Counted from the first letter of the stretch, positions 1 to 15,100 are shown. The stretch is 64,000 nucleotides of DNA from Enchytraeus crypticus (GCA_905160935.1 CAJHZI010000679.1:479501-543500), one strand, 5' to 3'. A program made the numbers and translations. Notes: generated by a model not told the origin, from the letters alone.

Positions 1-1500
1 TTAAAGTTTAACAATTAACCAGATATATTTCATCGGTTTGCGTCTCTAAACCTCTCTATATCAACTTGAACTAGAAAAATCAACGAGGTAGCCTTTGCCT
101 ATATAATTTTATTTTACAACGTAGCGATTATTCCAAAATTGCACAATTCAAGGTATGAACGTTCAAGTATTCAAAAGATCGATTAAGCAGTTATTTAACC
201 AATTAATAAAATAAGCAATTGCTAAATTAATCAAAACTAAATCAATTTTGCCTAATTAATCGGGTCAAAACATTTGTTACCAATCAACGGTTTACTAAAG
301 ATAAAAGAATAAAAGAATCTGGAAAAATCGTCTGTGCTATACATGCTATATGTGTAGATAAATTATTTTTCTGAATAAAAAACGATGACATAGCAAGACT
401 TCATTTTGCTAGTTTTATTTGTATTCTACACGTACAATATCTCAAAACTGAATCAGTTAACAAGTTATCTTAATTCAGTGACTAATTATTGACTTGGGCA
501 AAACAAAAAATGAGTTGCTAGAACCTTCCACACGTAGGTTTCTCCTCCTGAATGATGTTCTCTGTTCCTGAAAACAGAGCCAGATAGTACGATACTGCAA
601 TAATCGATTATGTAACATTTTAACTAAATGTGTGAAGATTAAAAGTTTAGTTTTCTCCCTGACATTTCAAATGTTAACAGTAACATCTTACTTTGACAAG
701 TTTGCTTAAATAAAAGTACGTTAAATTTACTCACTTCAGTAACATTACAATATTTAACAAATAATATGGAAATATAATAGGAAATATAAAAGAAATTGAC
801 TCACAAACAATTTAAGTCTGAGTCTCGTTCTATGCCTTCTAGATAAGGCTTATCAATTGTCTGACTCTTATAGGCTGATGATTTTAATTTTATTTTCTTT
901 AGATTTACTTCTATTTGGATTCAGATTGTTTACTGTATCCCAGTTTTGTATGTGGATTAATTCTTATTCGTTAAATGGAGATGTGATGAAGGTACAATAA
1001 GATATGTATCATCAGAACATTTTAGTACGGAATTTACTTAATGTGATGTAATATACATGTAGATCGGAGGCAACAGCAATAAATGCCGGGTAACCAAAGG
1101 CAGAGTTTTGGGCAAAACTTGCATAAAATTGTTTTAAAAAGGCTATTTTAATTTCGAAGATGGTGTATAAGTATGAGAACAGTCTGATAAAAATCTATCA
1201 ATCCATCCATTAATGGAGTCTGGACCATTCAGGTTGCCAAAGCTTTGAAATCATCTGTGAATAGTTGAAGGTATCAAATGCCTTATTGAAATCAATCACT
1301 CTAAAAATTAAGATTTCATCGCATTGTGATTATCATAAGCCACGTAGCTGTAAGAGCTAAACAGCTGCTCAGTTGTAGACATGAAACAGCTGCTCAGCCG
1401 TAGAAACTAAACAGCTACGCAGCTCGTGTGTGTCGTCTTGAAGAGACTGCTTGTGTTCTGAACATTGACGTACATCTCATAATGAATATTACTAGTCAAT
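1..1500. other. 3' flank of MTCL, no gene seen
   Basis: AT-rich sequence without open coding segments apart from one reverse-transcriptase remnant at 1210-1299. A small direct repeat of cagctgctcag units lies at about 1348-1422. Confidence 0.5.
1210..1299 (-). mobile_element. Non-LTR reverse-transcriptase remnant
   Basis: The minus strand reads VIDFNKAFDTFN ... MISKLWQ, the usual RT motif (LDFSKAFDTV ... LLSKL), then a stop. A short decayed LINE piece. Confidence 0.6.
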
Positions 1501-1531
1501 AAAGTGTCACCAGATAAATTAAAAGATAACA

Positions 1532-1537
1532 TTTATT
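1532..1537 (-). terminator. Candidate poly(A) signal of the MTCL gene
   Basis: AATAAA on the minus strand about 135 bases past the stop codon. It is the nearest hexamer match, but a possible 3'UTR intron donor at 1660-1667 means the true last exon may lie further left. Confidence 0.4.
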
Positions 1538-1670
1538 TCAAATATATTTGTGCAAGTGTTCTGCGAATTTTCTGATAAATAAAATCATTAAAATTAAAAT
1601 CATTAATACTCCAAGACATTCTAATTTGTAACTATATGAAAATGTCTTGTTTGTTAACACACTTACCTTC

Positions 1671-2928
1671 CTAAGATTTGTCGCCGGATTGGCCGGTGCT
1701 GTTGACTGTGGACGCATCCATACTGGTCGTTCTCTTGTGCTTAGCCTTCCCACTCTTCGATGACCTCTCGGCAACTATAACCACCGGTGGCTGATACGTG
1801 GATGGTGCTGCTGGCTCTGTTAAGACATTCGCCCCAATCTTTCCAATCGATAAACCTGTGGCAGAGCTGTCCACAGATCTGGACTTCTTCGTACCAAACA
1901 GCTTCCGTTTTTCCTTGACTGTCTGGAAAAATGAAGCTGGAGAGAATTTTGATTTTGATGGCTTCGCTTCACTAGCAGATGTCTCGCCAGCTGCCGAGAG
2001 AGAACCCGTGGAAGAAGAAGCCTCATAGGAGCGAGAGGGCGTAAAGCTTGGAATAAATCCTTCCGCAATACCTTCCGATACAACATTCGGTAAGTCAGTG
2101 CGGTAAACTGGCGCCCGGTGCGCTCCTAGTCTGGAATCGTATTCGGCGTAAAATTGTTTGCGAGCAGTTCTTGGTGAGACGCTGGTGGCTCGTTTAGAGG
2201 CGCCTACAGCAGAACTGTCGACAGCAAGTCTCGACCTCGACTGATTGATTGATGTGTCGGCTACATCTGAATTATCTCTGGATTCAAAGCTGCTTGGAAT
2301 GTTAACGGGTTGATATCCTGTCGCAAGCTGCATTGCACCACTAGCATCCGTATTGACGTCCACGGACGTGCTCTTTATCCCCAAACTTCTGCCTGAAGGA
2401 ACGCCCCTAGCAGTCCTTCCTCTACCCAGCCCTTCCAACTCACTCTCCTTCTCTATGGCGTCAAGTTTATCGTAGATCCGCCGTATGTCCTCAGAAGTGA
2501 AAGAATCTTGTCCCGATCTTTCCACTGAAGCCTCCCTTTTTGGCGTGTGAGAGGGGGTGATGATCATGCTGGGGGGAGCCAATGGGTAGGGTGATATTCT
2601 CCTCATTGTGATGGTAGGAGCCTTATCCGGCGAGGCGTCTCTTGACCCATGGGCACTCTGTGTTCCAGAGGCATACACCGAGCCCCTGTTTGAAGAGGGT
2701 TTCCTCAGGGATGATCTTAGATCACTGCAAGGGTCTTCTTCTTCTGATGACGTTCGACTGAAGTCTGCGGGACGTCGAAGCGTTACGCCACCGGACGAGT
2801 AAGGGTCTGACCCGTGAGTTGGAACTGTCTGCCTGTAGAGCATGGACGAAGTACCTGAGGGTAGAGCAGAGGTTAACACTGATTGAGACCTTCTAGATTC
2901 ACTTTCTACCTCCACCGTCGACTTGGAT
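1671..2928 (-). CDS. MTCL: MTCL exon 32, terminal coding exon
   Basis: Acceptor cttcgtgtag; encodes 418 residues (1989-2406) and a TAG stop. Mostly disordered, Ser/Thr/Arg-rich. One short amphipathic helix ([19 protein letters not shown]) and a basic cluster ([19 protein letters not shown]) stand out; the latter could be a microtubule-binding or regulatory patch (inference). Basic end [14 protein letters not shown] consensus-like donor GAAG|gtaagtg sits five bases past the stop. Confidence 0.85.
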
Positions 2929-5900
2929 CTACACGAAGTTTTATTTTTGTTAAAAGTTGAATATAATTACTGAATATAGTAATAATAATAAAAACACAGT
3001 TCTTCTGCATTCAATCTTGCATGCAAAATATATACCTGCACAAGAGCTAGTGACAGTGATCAAATTGACTAGTCTCAATACTTAGGCAAAACTGACGTGA
3101 CACTGACTTACGTCATAGAAGTAGAGTGGTCCTCAAAATAGTACGAATCTATAACTATATCCTAAGGCAATTGCCAGATCAGCTATACGAAGGACGATAC
3201 AAAATAGTAGTTGTTAACCTCTTGAAGGAAGCAGTGTTACCCTGACTTCTACTCAAAGTCCTCTGATCAATGCGACTCTGAGATATGTCATCAGCCAAAC
3301 GTGAGGTTGCCTCTATAGCCTGCAGCCATCGAATCAATCAATCAGACAATCAGTCAATCAATCATTTAATCAATCAATCGAACAGTCAATCAATCAGTCA
3401 ATCAATCAGTAAATCGATCAATCAGGCAATCGCAAAGTTGCTACTACAGCCTGTAATCAATCAATTAATCAGTCAGTCAATCAATCAGTCAGTCAATTAA
3501 TTCTTCAATTACTCAATGTATCTATCCTCTGGATAATCAATTCAAAAGAGATAGTTAAATTAGACGCCAGTTTAAAATTAAATTGGTCTTACTTTTTGCA
3601 TAAAATAGCATTAAATAGCTAGGGGAGCATTAAACATATGGAGGAGGTTCACGTCATTATTACAATATACTTTGAAAAATTGATAAATACATATTTTTTT
3701 TAAGTATATATTTTTACAAAAAAATTCATTTTCCTAATTCATTGTTTCCAAACGACTATCTCTGCAGCCTTGTCATGGCTGGTACGGATCTTCGAGACTG
3801 CTTTACAAGTTCCTGTCCCGTTTTTAAATCCTTTCCATGTTTAGTCATATCGTTGCTGTTTATAGCGCCAATTGGCAGCAATTTTCGATACAAAATTAGC
3901 GTTCCATAGGCCCTGAGGGACCCGTTTGTTGCTGCTTTACAGGAATTTAAACCTAAACCTCTTGCTTCAGTGTCGAACACTTTAACCTTGACATCATATC
4001 CCCTTCCCAAATCTCCTAAATCACCTCCTATATGCTATAATCGAACGTCTTATGATTTATTTTGAAAACGTAACTACAATCCAAGTTGACATCATTTAGA
4101 CGTCCTCAGAGTGGCAACATTACCTTAGTTACGAAATGTAGAAATTAATTTCGCTGCTAAGCAAGTTATCATGACATAATTTAACTTGAAGATAAGTCAA
4201 AATAAATTTACCTGGACAAGTGTGAACATTGCCGGGGTCTGAAACATAGAAAGCAAATAAATTTTACATGTATATATCATCTCTACTATGTATAATTAAA
4301 TATGTAATCTTATTATGTATAATTAATTTATTATAAGATCTCTATCACGTATATATAATCTAATACCACTAATCTTCCAGACTGGTGAAGTTGCAGTATA
4401 CATAAAACGTATATCGTGCTGTACAATTTTTCATATTTCCTAGAAAAACACCACTAAGGTATATAAAATAATATATTATAAGGTATACTTGTATTATATT
4501 GTAAGGTATACTTGAGAAAAGACTAAAAGAGAACTGCAAATGGAGTTAACGAGCGTACTGAAACCGATTAAAAATCAGTGCCCCTAAAAGAATCTCACAA
4601 GCAGTTTACATATTCATACGGAGTGATGGAGACAATAACATAATATTCGCGCTTATATGTACAAAAAATTCCTCTTCCCCAGTTTCGGCTAGTAAATAGC
4701 AGTTATAGCTATGGATTACGATTTTCTAGTATGATATGTTGACATGATCAATTCAACTGTTTTCAACCGGAAGCCTCGGTGGTTTAGTGGTATAGATGCT
4801 AGGCTTTAGATCATGTGACACATAACCCCTACAAGTACAACGTTCTTCTTACCTGATCCCTACTGGCTGGTGCTTCCTCCAACTTCTCGCTTACAGAACC
4901 AGTTCCAGCCGGTTCTGTGGTTGTGCCAGTGTTACCACTGATAACGCCAGCGTTACCACTGGTTGAACCAGTATGTATGGTGACGCCCCCTGCTGCTGTT
5001 CTAAGTTTCTCAGCACTAGAGGTGATGCTCCTCTGCCTCAGCTTGCCTGATGCCTGGTCCAAGCCGCTGTTTCCTCCCAGAGCCTTCAGATCCACACCAG
5101 AGGCCAGTACCTTCAACTTCTTCACCTGTTGAGCACAGAAATCAATCAAATTACAGAACGAAATATTGAGGTATTGTGGTAAGTTAATTGGGTTTGAATG
5201 TTCTACACCTAATGATATGAAACTGCATACTATACCCCATAGAATTAAATTCTATTGCGTTCCTCACCTGACAGTTTTTCGATGATACTCATTTGTATTA
5301 CGTTTTATTGTGTAGAATTGCATTCCATTAATCAAATAGTAGTATACTGGCGTAACTCTCTTGTATTGCATTTTATGACATTTTCAACTAACAATTTATT
5401 GATACAACTCATTCGTAATGCATTGAATAGCATTTCATTCTTCAACTTGTAGTTTGTTGATGCAATAACAGTGTAATCGCTTGTATTGCATTGTATTACA
5501 TTGCATTCCAGAACTAGAATGTATTGCAAAGTATTGCCCCAACTCAGTCAGTAGTTAGTTGCATCCAGAGTGTATTGAATGTATTACAAAGTATTGCCCC
5601 AACTTTGCCAGTAGTTAGTTGCAACTAAAATGTATTTAATGTATTGCAATGTATTTAATGTATTGCAATGTATTTAATGTATTTAATGTATTTAATGTAT
5701 TGTAATGTATTTTCCTACCTCAGCCAGTAGTTTGTTGATGCTCTCTTTCTGCACGATGTAGCCCTTCCTCCACTCCTCTATTTGATGCTGTAACTCCGCC
5801 CTCTCCACCTGCCACTGGTGCCTGTCCTCCACTAGTCTGCACTGGACGTCCACCAGGCTTCTCTGAACTTGCACCAGTTCATGTGCCTTCCTCTCCAGCT

Positions 5901-8900
5901 AAATATTCAACGAATGACTCAATCCATCAATCAATCAATAAATAAGTTATTCAATCAATCAATAAATTTAAAGGTCAAATGTTCTAATGTTTAATTAATT
6001 ATTTATTCAATCAATCAATAAATTTAGAGGATAAACGTTTTATTGTAAGCAATCAATAAAAATCTGACAGATCCTCGTCACTATCTGACTAGGCGTTACT
6101 ATCAATATTTGCACTTCTCTCTTTGTTAGTATTAACAAACATTAATTTAATTTCTAATTTAATTTTTTAATTTAAGTTCTGCAATATTTTGGTCTTCTTA
6201 ATTAAATCTTTTTCTGATTTCTGATATTCTGCGGCTTTTCATCTGAATAATTATAATAATTATAAAAATTATAATAATTATAAAAACTATAATAATTATA
6301 AAAACTATAATAATTATAAAAATTATAATAATTATAAAAATTATAAAAATTATAAAAATTATAAAAATTATAATGATTATAAAAATTATAATAATTATAA
6401 AAATTACAATAATTATCAAAATTATAATAATTATCAAAATTATAATAATTATCAAAATTATAATAATTATCAAAATTATAATAATTATCAAAATTATAAT
6501 AATTATCAAAATTATAATAATTACAATTATTTAAATTACAATATTTATAATAATAATAATAATTTTAATTACCAATCTCCTAAATTTCACAAATAATAAA
6601 CCAAACTAAATCAAATCAGTAAGAAAAGTAAAAGAGTAAATTTACACATTGTTAACTTACCACAGTATTTCGTTCCCATTAACTTACCACAAAACCACAA
6701 TATTTCTTTCCGCTATAGGTCTAAATTTTGACCCGCTTGCCTTGGATCTTGGACTTGCACAGTTTTTATCTCGCTTTCTCTTGCGGTCTCTGTGTACTCA
6801 GTCGTCATCGCGTGGTGCTTTGGCGCCTGTTTGTGTAGAGTCTGCAAGAGACGTCCCTGACATTGCTTTAAGGCGAGGAACCGGACGTAAAATTCTTATT
6901 GATTGATTGATTGATTTTATTCCTTGTCAACTTACCACAATATTTCGTTCCCTGAGTTCTTTGTTCTCTCTATCCCAGACTGCTTTCAGTTGTTCCACTC
7001 TCTGTGAGGCTTCTTCTCTCTCTGTTTGCCTCACTCTCTCCACCTCAGACAGTTGCTGCTGCAGCTCCCTGCAAGCATCCTGCAATTAAATATAAATTAT
7101 ATGATAACTCTTTCTCTCTCTTAGGGCACTACCCACTGGCAGGTCCATGGTATCTAACGCCTCTAAACTTTTCAGTCTTCTATTTTAAAAATTATATGAT
7201 AAATAATGTTATAGAAATAAATGACAAATTTTAATGAATAATAGTTATAATTATTATAATAATTATTATAGTAATTATAATTATTATAATAACTACAATT
7301 GTTATAATTATTATATAATTATTTCATAATCCATAATTATTTTAATTAGAAATCTCCTAGTTAAATAAAACGATTAATTATTCTAAAATCAATATAATAA
7401 ATCTTCTGCTGCAATAAACAGTTGCGCGCATTAGTTAAGAAAAAGGGAATTGATATTCCGCAATGATAAACTGAAAGGAAATTTATTGACACATGTGGCT
7501 TACTACGTAGTTGTTTAGAGATAATAAATATATAGCTTAGAAAATGCATGGCGCAACGTGTGGCCTAATCCATAATCCATATTCCACAATTCACAAATCC
7601 ATAATCCATAATCCGTAATTCACATAATCCATAATACACATAATTCATAATTCACATAGTCCATAACCATAACACATAACCAATTCTGTAATTAGTTAGT
7701 TAATAAGTGCATCTAATTTTCGTTTAACGCTCGCGACTTTCTTTGCTTAATTTCTAATAAAATTTAATCAAAAGAAAATAGAAACGTTTAGCATAAATTA
7801 AACTAGGCCTAACATTAAAGCATTAGCAATGCCGGTAATATATATTTATTTAAGTTTTTTATTAATTTATTTTTTAATTAGTAATATAAATTTAACCTGG
7901 ACATCCTTTTCCAGTGCACCATCTATACTCTTCTTGGACTTGGTGTTACCGAAAGCTTCAAACTTAGCTCTGAACTGTGACACTCTCGTGTTTCCACCCT
8001 TATCCTCAACGCTAGTGTACTGTGAACATAATCACGAACGTTACAGAGTCAGTGGTTGAAGTGGGAAATGAAAGCTAGTGAAACTGTCGAAATATTTCGG
8101 AAACCCCTTTAATTTTACACGGCTCCTAGTCTATCTAGCATGGGCCACCGGATTGAATCGGATTGAGGATGAAGATGGACTTGAGCCTGAGGTGGTTCAG
8201 AATTTTAACAAAGATAGAAGTGAAAATATTGATAGTAACGCCTAGACAGAAAACGACGATGATCTCTCAGATTTGTTTTAATATTGTTTATTATGTTTTT
8301 TCAGATTTGTTTATATATTGATTTAATTCAACAATAGAACGTTTAACCTCTAAATTTATTGATTGATTGAATATTTAATTAATGCATGTTGCAGGGGAAC
8401 GCACTTCAGAAAAAATGAAAGATGCTCGAAGTGTTAATAGTAATAATAATAACAATAATAATAATAACACACATTACAGTGAAACGATCAACTACGTTGA
8501 TATCTATCACTTCTAATACCACATGTTTAATCCTTAAGGCAATTTCTTTCCATTGTCCGTGTAGCCAGTCCAGTGAATGTCCGAGATTTTACTCTCAGAT
8601 CAGCGCGGCTGGGATTCGAACCCACGAGGATTCAATTCACCTCAGGATCTGTCATTTAAAACTTCATGATGCTACCCCTACGCTATTGAGACATTCAGTT
8701 CCCCTGCGTTCCCTCAATCACTGATTCTGTTGAACTCACACTATGGTGAAATACGTAGGTTGTAGTATGTTTAACGTCAAGGTTCAGAAGCACAGGGCTT
8801 CTCTTCAAGGCGAATCGAGCTACCGTCGTAATAATTACGTTAGCATCAAATTAACAGCATCCTAATACGAATACTTTGGTCTATTGAAACAGTGTTGACA

Positions 8901-11068
8901 CCACAAATTACTGAACGTGTAAAAATATTATTATAGTAGCAATAATTATGTTATTTTCTGTTAATAGCTTTATCGTTGAACTTGGCTTCACTTCGTTTCT
9001 TGAGTTAAACTTAAATAATTAGTGAATACACTGACATTTAAAGCAGATACGGATTATTATTTAGTATTATTAATTATTAATATTAGATACTAGTTTGATA
9101 GAATAATGGTGTTATATGAATTAAAAATTTCCTTACATAATATTTGTCCAAAACTACTAAGATTCTAGAATTTCATTAATATATTTGCTTAAATACAGTG
9201 CGAAATTTTATATATTATATTTCAAATTTATACTGCACGATACCTAATACTGTTGAGTGTTGAACGCTTATAAACAAGAATCTAAACTGAGACCTTTTTG
9301 ATGCGCTCCTCGAGTGCTGACCTCTCAGCTTTCCACTGATTTCTCTCCACCATTAGATTGTTCTCCATCTCCTGACGCCTCGAATCCGCGGCCCTTGACT
9401 CAGTCTTCAACCTATCTACCGTCATCTCCAGTATAACTAGATTCTCTTTGAACTCCGCGGCCTAAACAAAGCGTCGAAACAATATAAAGGCACGAAATAA
9501 AGTCCAATCTCTGACTTCATTCTTCATCAATACTTTACCGTTATGTTTGAGTATAAACTCTATTACAGTAAAGTATATATTTAAACTATTTCAAGTTCTA
9601 GAAGTTTTTAATATAAATGAATATTATTAGCCAATATAATTACGATATTTCATCATCATCACCTTCCCTCACAAATTATTTCAGTAGGGTCGGGATAAGA
9701 ATAGACCTTCTTTAACATTCGCTTTTTTAATATTCTTTAGCAATTTCTGAAGCCTAGGCGCTCGGCAATCGAATACCATTTCGGACGTTGGTTTGTGCTT
9801 AGTGCTTCTAAGCCTTTTACAACACGCGAAGTCCACGGTTGGTCTATTCTTCAGCAATCCTGACACAACACTGGTAAGCAATATTTTTACACAAATTCTG
9901 ATTTAACAATAGAATGAATTAAAAAGGTCAGGAGCAAAGGAAAAGTTACAAATTAAACACATCATAGAATGGAGCTATGATGATATCTTCTATGATATAC
10001 CTTCAACATGTTTAACACGTTAGTATTTTTTTAAATTTAGCTTTTTAGTTTAGTATCGTTTATTTGTTCATCACAGCACAGATTATACAAACAATAGGAA
10101 CGTGCATGTAGTTAGATAAACAAATAACAATACGAAAGAGGCTACCATAAAAGAGCCATAGCTCTTTTATGGTATCCGAGTTGATAATCAATTGCCCATG
10201 TTACTAGCCATATGAATGTTCGAGATCTTCTCTGTGATGGTATCACTGTAGATTCGGTCCCACGACCAGAGGAACTATTATTTAAATCCTCAAAACGCTA
10301 CCTGATGCCCTACACACAGAGCTTTCAAGACGTTCTACTAAAAAAAATCAGAAAAATTAGCCAACAAATTAAAGTTTAACTATGAAGCAGTGACATGCAG
10401 ATTTAATCTCCTATCAAATTCATTATTCAAATGAAATAATTACTAAATAAATGATTAGGCCTATATAAATAAATAAATTACATAATTAAACAAATAATTA
10501 AATAATTATTAATAATTAAATAATAGAAAATATTAATAGTAAATTTAATCTCCTATCTATCGTCGCTGTAACTTTGAACAGAGTTTTTCCAGGTCCAGTA
10601 CATACTTGATCATTGGATCTCTCCAGGCGCTGTTTGTCCTCACTCCATGATGCCAGTCCAATGTCATACCTGTTCCTGAGGTCACTGAGTGCACGACGAG
10701 AGGTTGCTAAAAGCTGCAACTGACTGTCGTTCTCTCTTCTCAAGGCTGAGCAGGCCTCTTTGAGCGCCTCCACCCGTTCTTTTAGCCCCCTAGCGTTCAC
10801 CTGGTGAACCGTCGCACAGAAAATACCCGTTCATTACCCGTTCAATATCCGTTCAATACCCGTTCAATACCCGTTACTGCCCGTTCAATACCCGTACAAT
10901 ACCCGTTATTACCCGTTCATTCCCGTAGTACTGCAGTAATATGTTTAATTCTTAAACTTAAACAATGTACCACACACTATCTGCAGTTTTAATAGGGATT
11001 TTTTTGTAATTTTTGATTTTGTTTCACTGTGCAATGAATGTGTGTTGTTTGCCCAACTGGCGAAATAA

Positions 11069-11144
<76 letters not shown>

Positions 11145-11480
11145 TTCTATTATTATTATTATTTATATTATATTATTATTATTTATATTATTATCTTTAT
11201 TTATATTAGTTTATTATGCAGAATATTGCGCAGGATATATAATATATTAGAATACTTATATTATAATATAGGTTGTAGTGCGTTTAACGTTACGGTTCAG
11301 AAGCACAAGGCTTCCCTTCAAGACGACTTAACATACTCGAGCTACCTTTACCAAGAAAAGAGAGAGAGGAAGAGATAGAAAGAGATAAAGAGAGAGAGAG
11401 AGCAAGAGTGAGAGAAAGAGAGAGAGAGAGAGATAAAGAGAGATGGAGAGAGAGATAGACAGATGGATAGAAAGAGGTAG

Positions 11481-11529
<49 letters not shown>

Positions 11530-11575
11530 AAGAGAGAGATAGATAGATGGATAGATAGAAAGAGAAATATATATA

Positions 11576-11623
<48 letters not shown>

Positions 11624-11999
11624 AGAGATAGCGATAGAGAGAGACAGAGAGACAGAGAGAGAGAGGGAGAGATAGCATCATACTCTCACCTCGTAGAACT
11701 CCTCTAGCGTTGCTTTCTCTGCCCTCCAGTTAGTCTCTTGCTGGGTCAGCCTGGCGTGAAGGGCGGCGATGAGCTCGGTCTGCCCCGCCTTCCCCGCCCC
11801 AGCCTGCCCCGCCCCTGGCTCCTGGGCGCCATCGATCCCCGGTGAAGTGGCTGTCAGGGGCAGAGAGAGGGAGGTCAGAGAGAGGTGGGCTGAGCTTGAG
11901 CTCAGGAGGTCCTGAAGAAAATAAAATTGTTAACATTTATATACATGTAATAAGCATAGCATATTATATATAATTATCATACATATTTATACATGTACA

Positions 12000-12084
<85 letters not shown>

Positions 12085-12086
12085 GT

Positions 12087-12140
<54 letters not shown>

Positions 12141-15100
12141 ACGTTAAGGCGTTACATTAAGCTGTTTATTTATAATACCTTCAATCTGTTGACTTCAGCT
12201 TCCAAAGCCTCTCTGACTGCTTTGCTCTCTTCCAGCTCTTTCACTTTCAGTTTGATGGATTTCTGCAGGTCCTCCCTGTCCCTATCCCACTGCTTCGTGG
12301 CAGTGCTCAGCTGTTTGCTCAACTGCTTGGCCTCGTCGTTTGCTTTAAACTTCTCAGTGATCAGACTCTCCTTCTCCTTCATCAGCAGCTTAAACGCCTC
12401 CGTCTGGTTCATCGTCTCGCTAATCTCCTAAGCAAATCAATCAAGCAATCAGTAAATTAACCCCTACCTATCAAATAATCAATCAGTCAATAAATCAATA
12501 TACCTGCCAATTAATCAATCAATCAGTTAATAAATTAATCTACCTGTCAGTTAATCAACCAGTCAGTCAATCAATCAATCAGCCAATCAATCAATTAATC
12601 AATCTACTTATCAGTTAATCAATCAATCAGTCAATCAATCAATCATTCCATTAATCAATCAAACAGTCAATCAATCAATCAGCAAATCGTTCATTCGATT
12701 GATCAAACAACCACTCAATCAACCAATCAGTCAGTTAATTAAATAGTCAATCTATTTTACTCAATTGACCAATCAATCAATTAATTAATCTTATAGTCGA
12801 TAAATTAAGCAATCATACAAGTACTCAACAGATAAAGCAATCGATTAAGAGATAAATTAACTTATCCTTCAGATAATAAACTCAATTCATAAATTAACGG
12901 CTCAATCAATCGACCAATTTATTAATTGAATAAGCAATCGAAAAATAATAAATAATAAATTACTAAGTCAATAAATCAAACCAGTCAATCAAATAAAATC
13001 CCCTAAATCACTAATCAAATCAAACAAACACTCATACATTCATCAATCAAGCAATACATTTTTCATACATTCATACAATCATTCATTCATTCATTCATTC
13101 ATACAATCATTCATTCATTCATTCATTCATTCATTCATTCATTCATTCATTCATTCATTTATTCATTCATTCATTCATTCATTCATTCATTCATTCATTC
13201 ATTCATTCATTCATTCATTCATTCATACATTCATTTATTCATTCATTCCATCCTAGAATGAAAGACTGAATTGCTTATGGATTCATTTCTCTGATAGAAA
13301 GATTATTTAATTGATTATTAACCGATTAATCGACCGATTGATTGATTAATTGAATGCTCAACCTTGACGTGCATTTTCTCCTGAAGATTATTCAACTCCA
13401 TCTGCAGTCGATCGTTCTCACTCTTCCACTGTCTCTCCGCCCCTCTCCCTGCCTCTTCCAATTCCTTTAAATCTCTCTCCAGGTCCTCATTCCTCCTGTT
13501 CAGTGCCTCCAGCTCCCCTTCCAGGTTCTGTACGTGGTTCCTCCACTCCGACGTCTGCCTCCTCGACTCAACCTGCGCCTCGTCGAAAGCTTTCTTAGAG
13601 TCAGCGAGCCTCTCTACCATCAGCCTAAGCTCAGCCTGGACTCTCTTCAGCTCTGTGTTACACATGCTCAGGTCGCAGTCTCGAGACTGAAGCTTACGTA
13701 TCACCTGTAGAAATTGACGAATTACTTTAAATTTAGAATGTCTTAATTTAATAGCGTAGGGGTAACGTCATGAAGGTTTAATTGACGGATCCTGAGGTTT
13801 ATTGAACCCTCGCGGGTTCGAATCCCAGCTGCGCTGACCTGAGAGTAAAATCTTGGAATGTATTTTAAAAAGCTAATGTTAAAGTCAGTTTTTTCACTCG
13901 AAAGCGATGTTAGTGACGGGATAGCCCAGGATTTAAACCCCACACTGACTGATCTGCGGTCGATTATCTTACCGATATCGACAATGGTTCCAGTCAGAGA
14001 AATATATAAATATAGGTAATTCTAGATAGTTACTACTGGCTGAAGCTCTGGGCAATGTTGGTAAGATATCCTACTTCGGATAAGTGTGCGTGGGTTCAAT
14101 CCTTGGCTCGCTCATCACTAACATCATTTTCGAAAGATGAAACCGACGTTAACATTGGCTTTACTCTACTTTAGCACCTCTAAGCCAGATCAGTATATAG
14201 CTTTTAGTCTCTTCTGAAGTTTTTAGAAAACTTACACGCAGGTTTATATTCCTAACTTACGTAATATGATAAATATGAAAATATATTAGATACCTTTCTA
14301 AGGTATTATTATTTTCTATAATACTGCGTCAAACTCATTTTCACAGCCGTATGACGTTTAGCTGCTAGGCGTTTTCCCACTAGTTCCAGTGTGATTGTTT
14401 GCTTCATATCCATTTGTTCCATCCTTTATCTCTGTTGTTCATCAGGTGGCGATTAGTCTTGAAGCGATGCTTTGTCCTTCTGAACCTTGACGTTAAACAT
14501 ACTACACCATACATCGTTACTAAATGGAATTCCCGTTTCTGCAAAACTTGTACAGTTCATAGAAAAGGTAATTTTTCTAAAACGATGATTGCTTATTATA
14601 TGGTGATAATTGCATTCATCTGTCAGATTTTAAAAGAGAAGATTAACAGATCGCAGAAATCTATGCTTTGACCTGATATTGGAATAAAAACCAAGCCGAC
14701 AGGGCTTTATATAGACGGATCCGGCTGATGGATGGTTTAACAAATACCAGCCTACTGATGCGCTCTTTCATGAGCTCAACAACTGTGTAGGTCCATCACA
14801 AGAAGTGGATTTTTGACAAAAAGTGATCACAATACAAAACACAATGGAGAAAATATAGATTATAGAATATATAGATCCTCAAAGATAGATTTTCTTTGTA
14901 ATCATATGCGTTAATAATAATAATAATAATAATAATACACAGAGTGAAATGATCAACTACGTTGATATCAATCACTTTTTAATATCACATGTTAAATCCG
15001 TTGGGAACTTTAATTTTGCCCATTTTCATTTTAATTGTCGTTACTCGACTACTAATAATCCTTCTGGACTTTCTTTCAGGATAAATTTACTTCAACAAGT

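Noticed and set aside
1798-2802. Plus-strand frames opposite the terminal MTCL exon
   Set aside because: Antisense shadows of the 418-codon minus-strand frame, which has splice and family support.
3112-3131. 20-base version of MTCL exon 31 (acceptor ttttgag)
   Set aside because: Its length leaves exon 30 and the terminal exon out of frame; the 37-base version fits.
3756-4010. 84-codon open frame on the minus strand
   Set aside because: Shares a SNDMTKHGK-like piece with 32595-32810, so likely a dispersed repeat; it lies in an intron between good exons and has no matching phase.
4773-4825. Possible functional tRNA gene
   Set aside because: Only the A-box side is tRNA-like; no anticodon arm or T arm could be folded.
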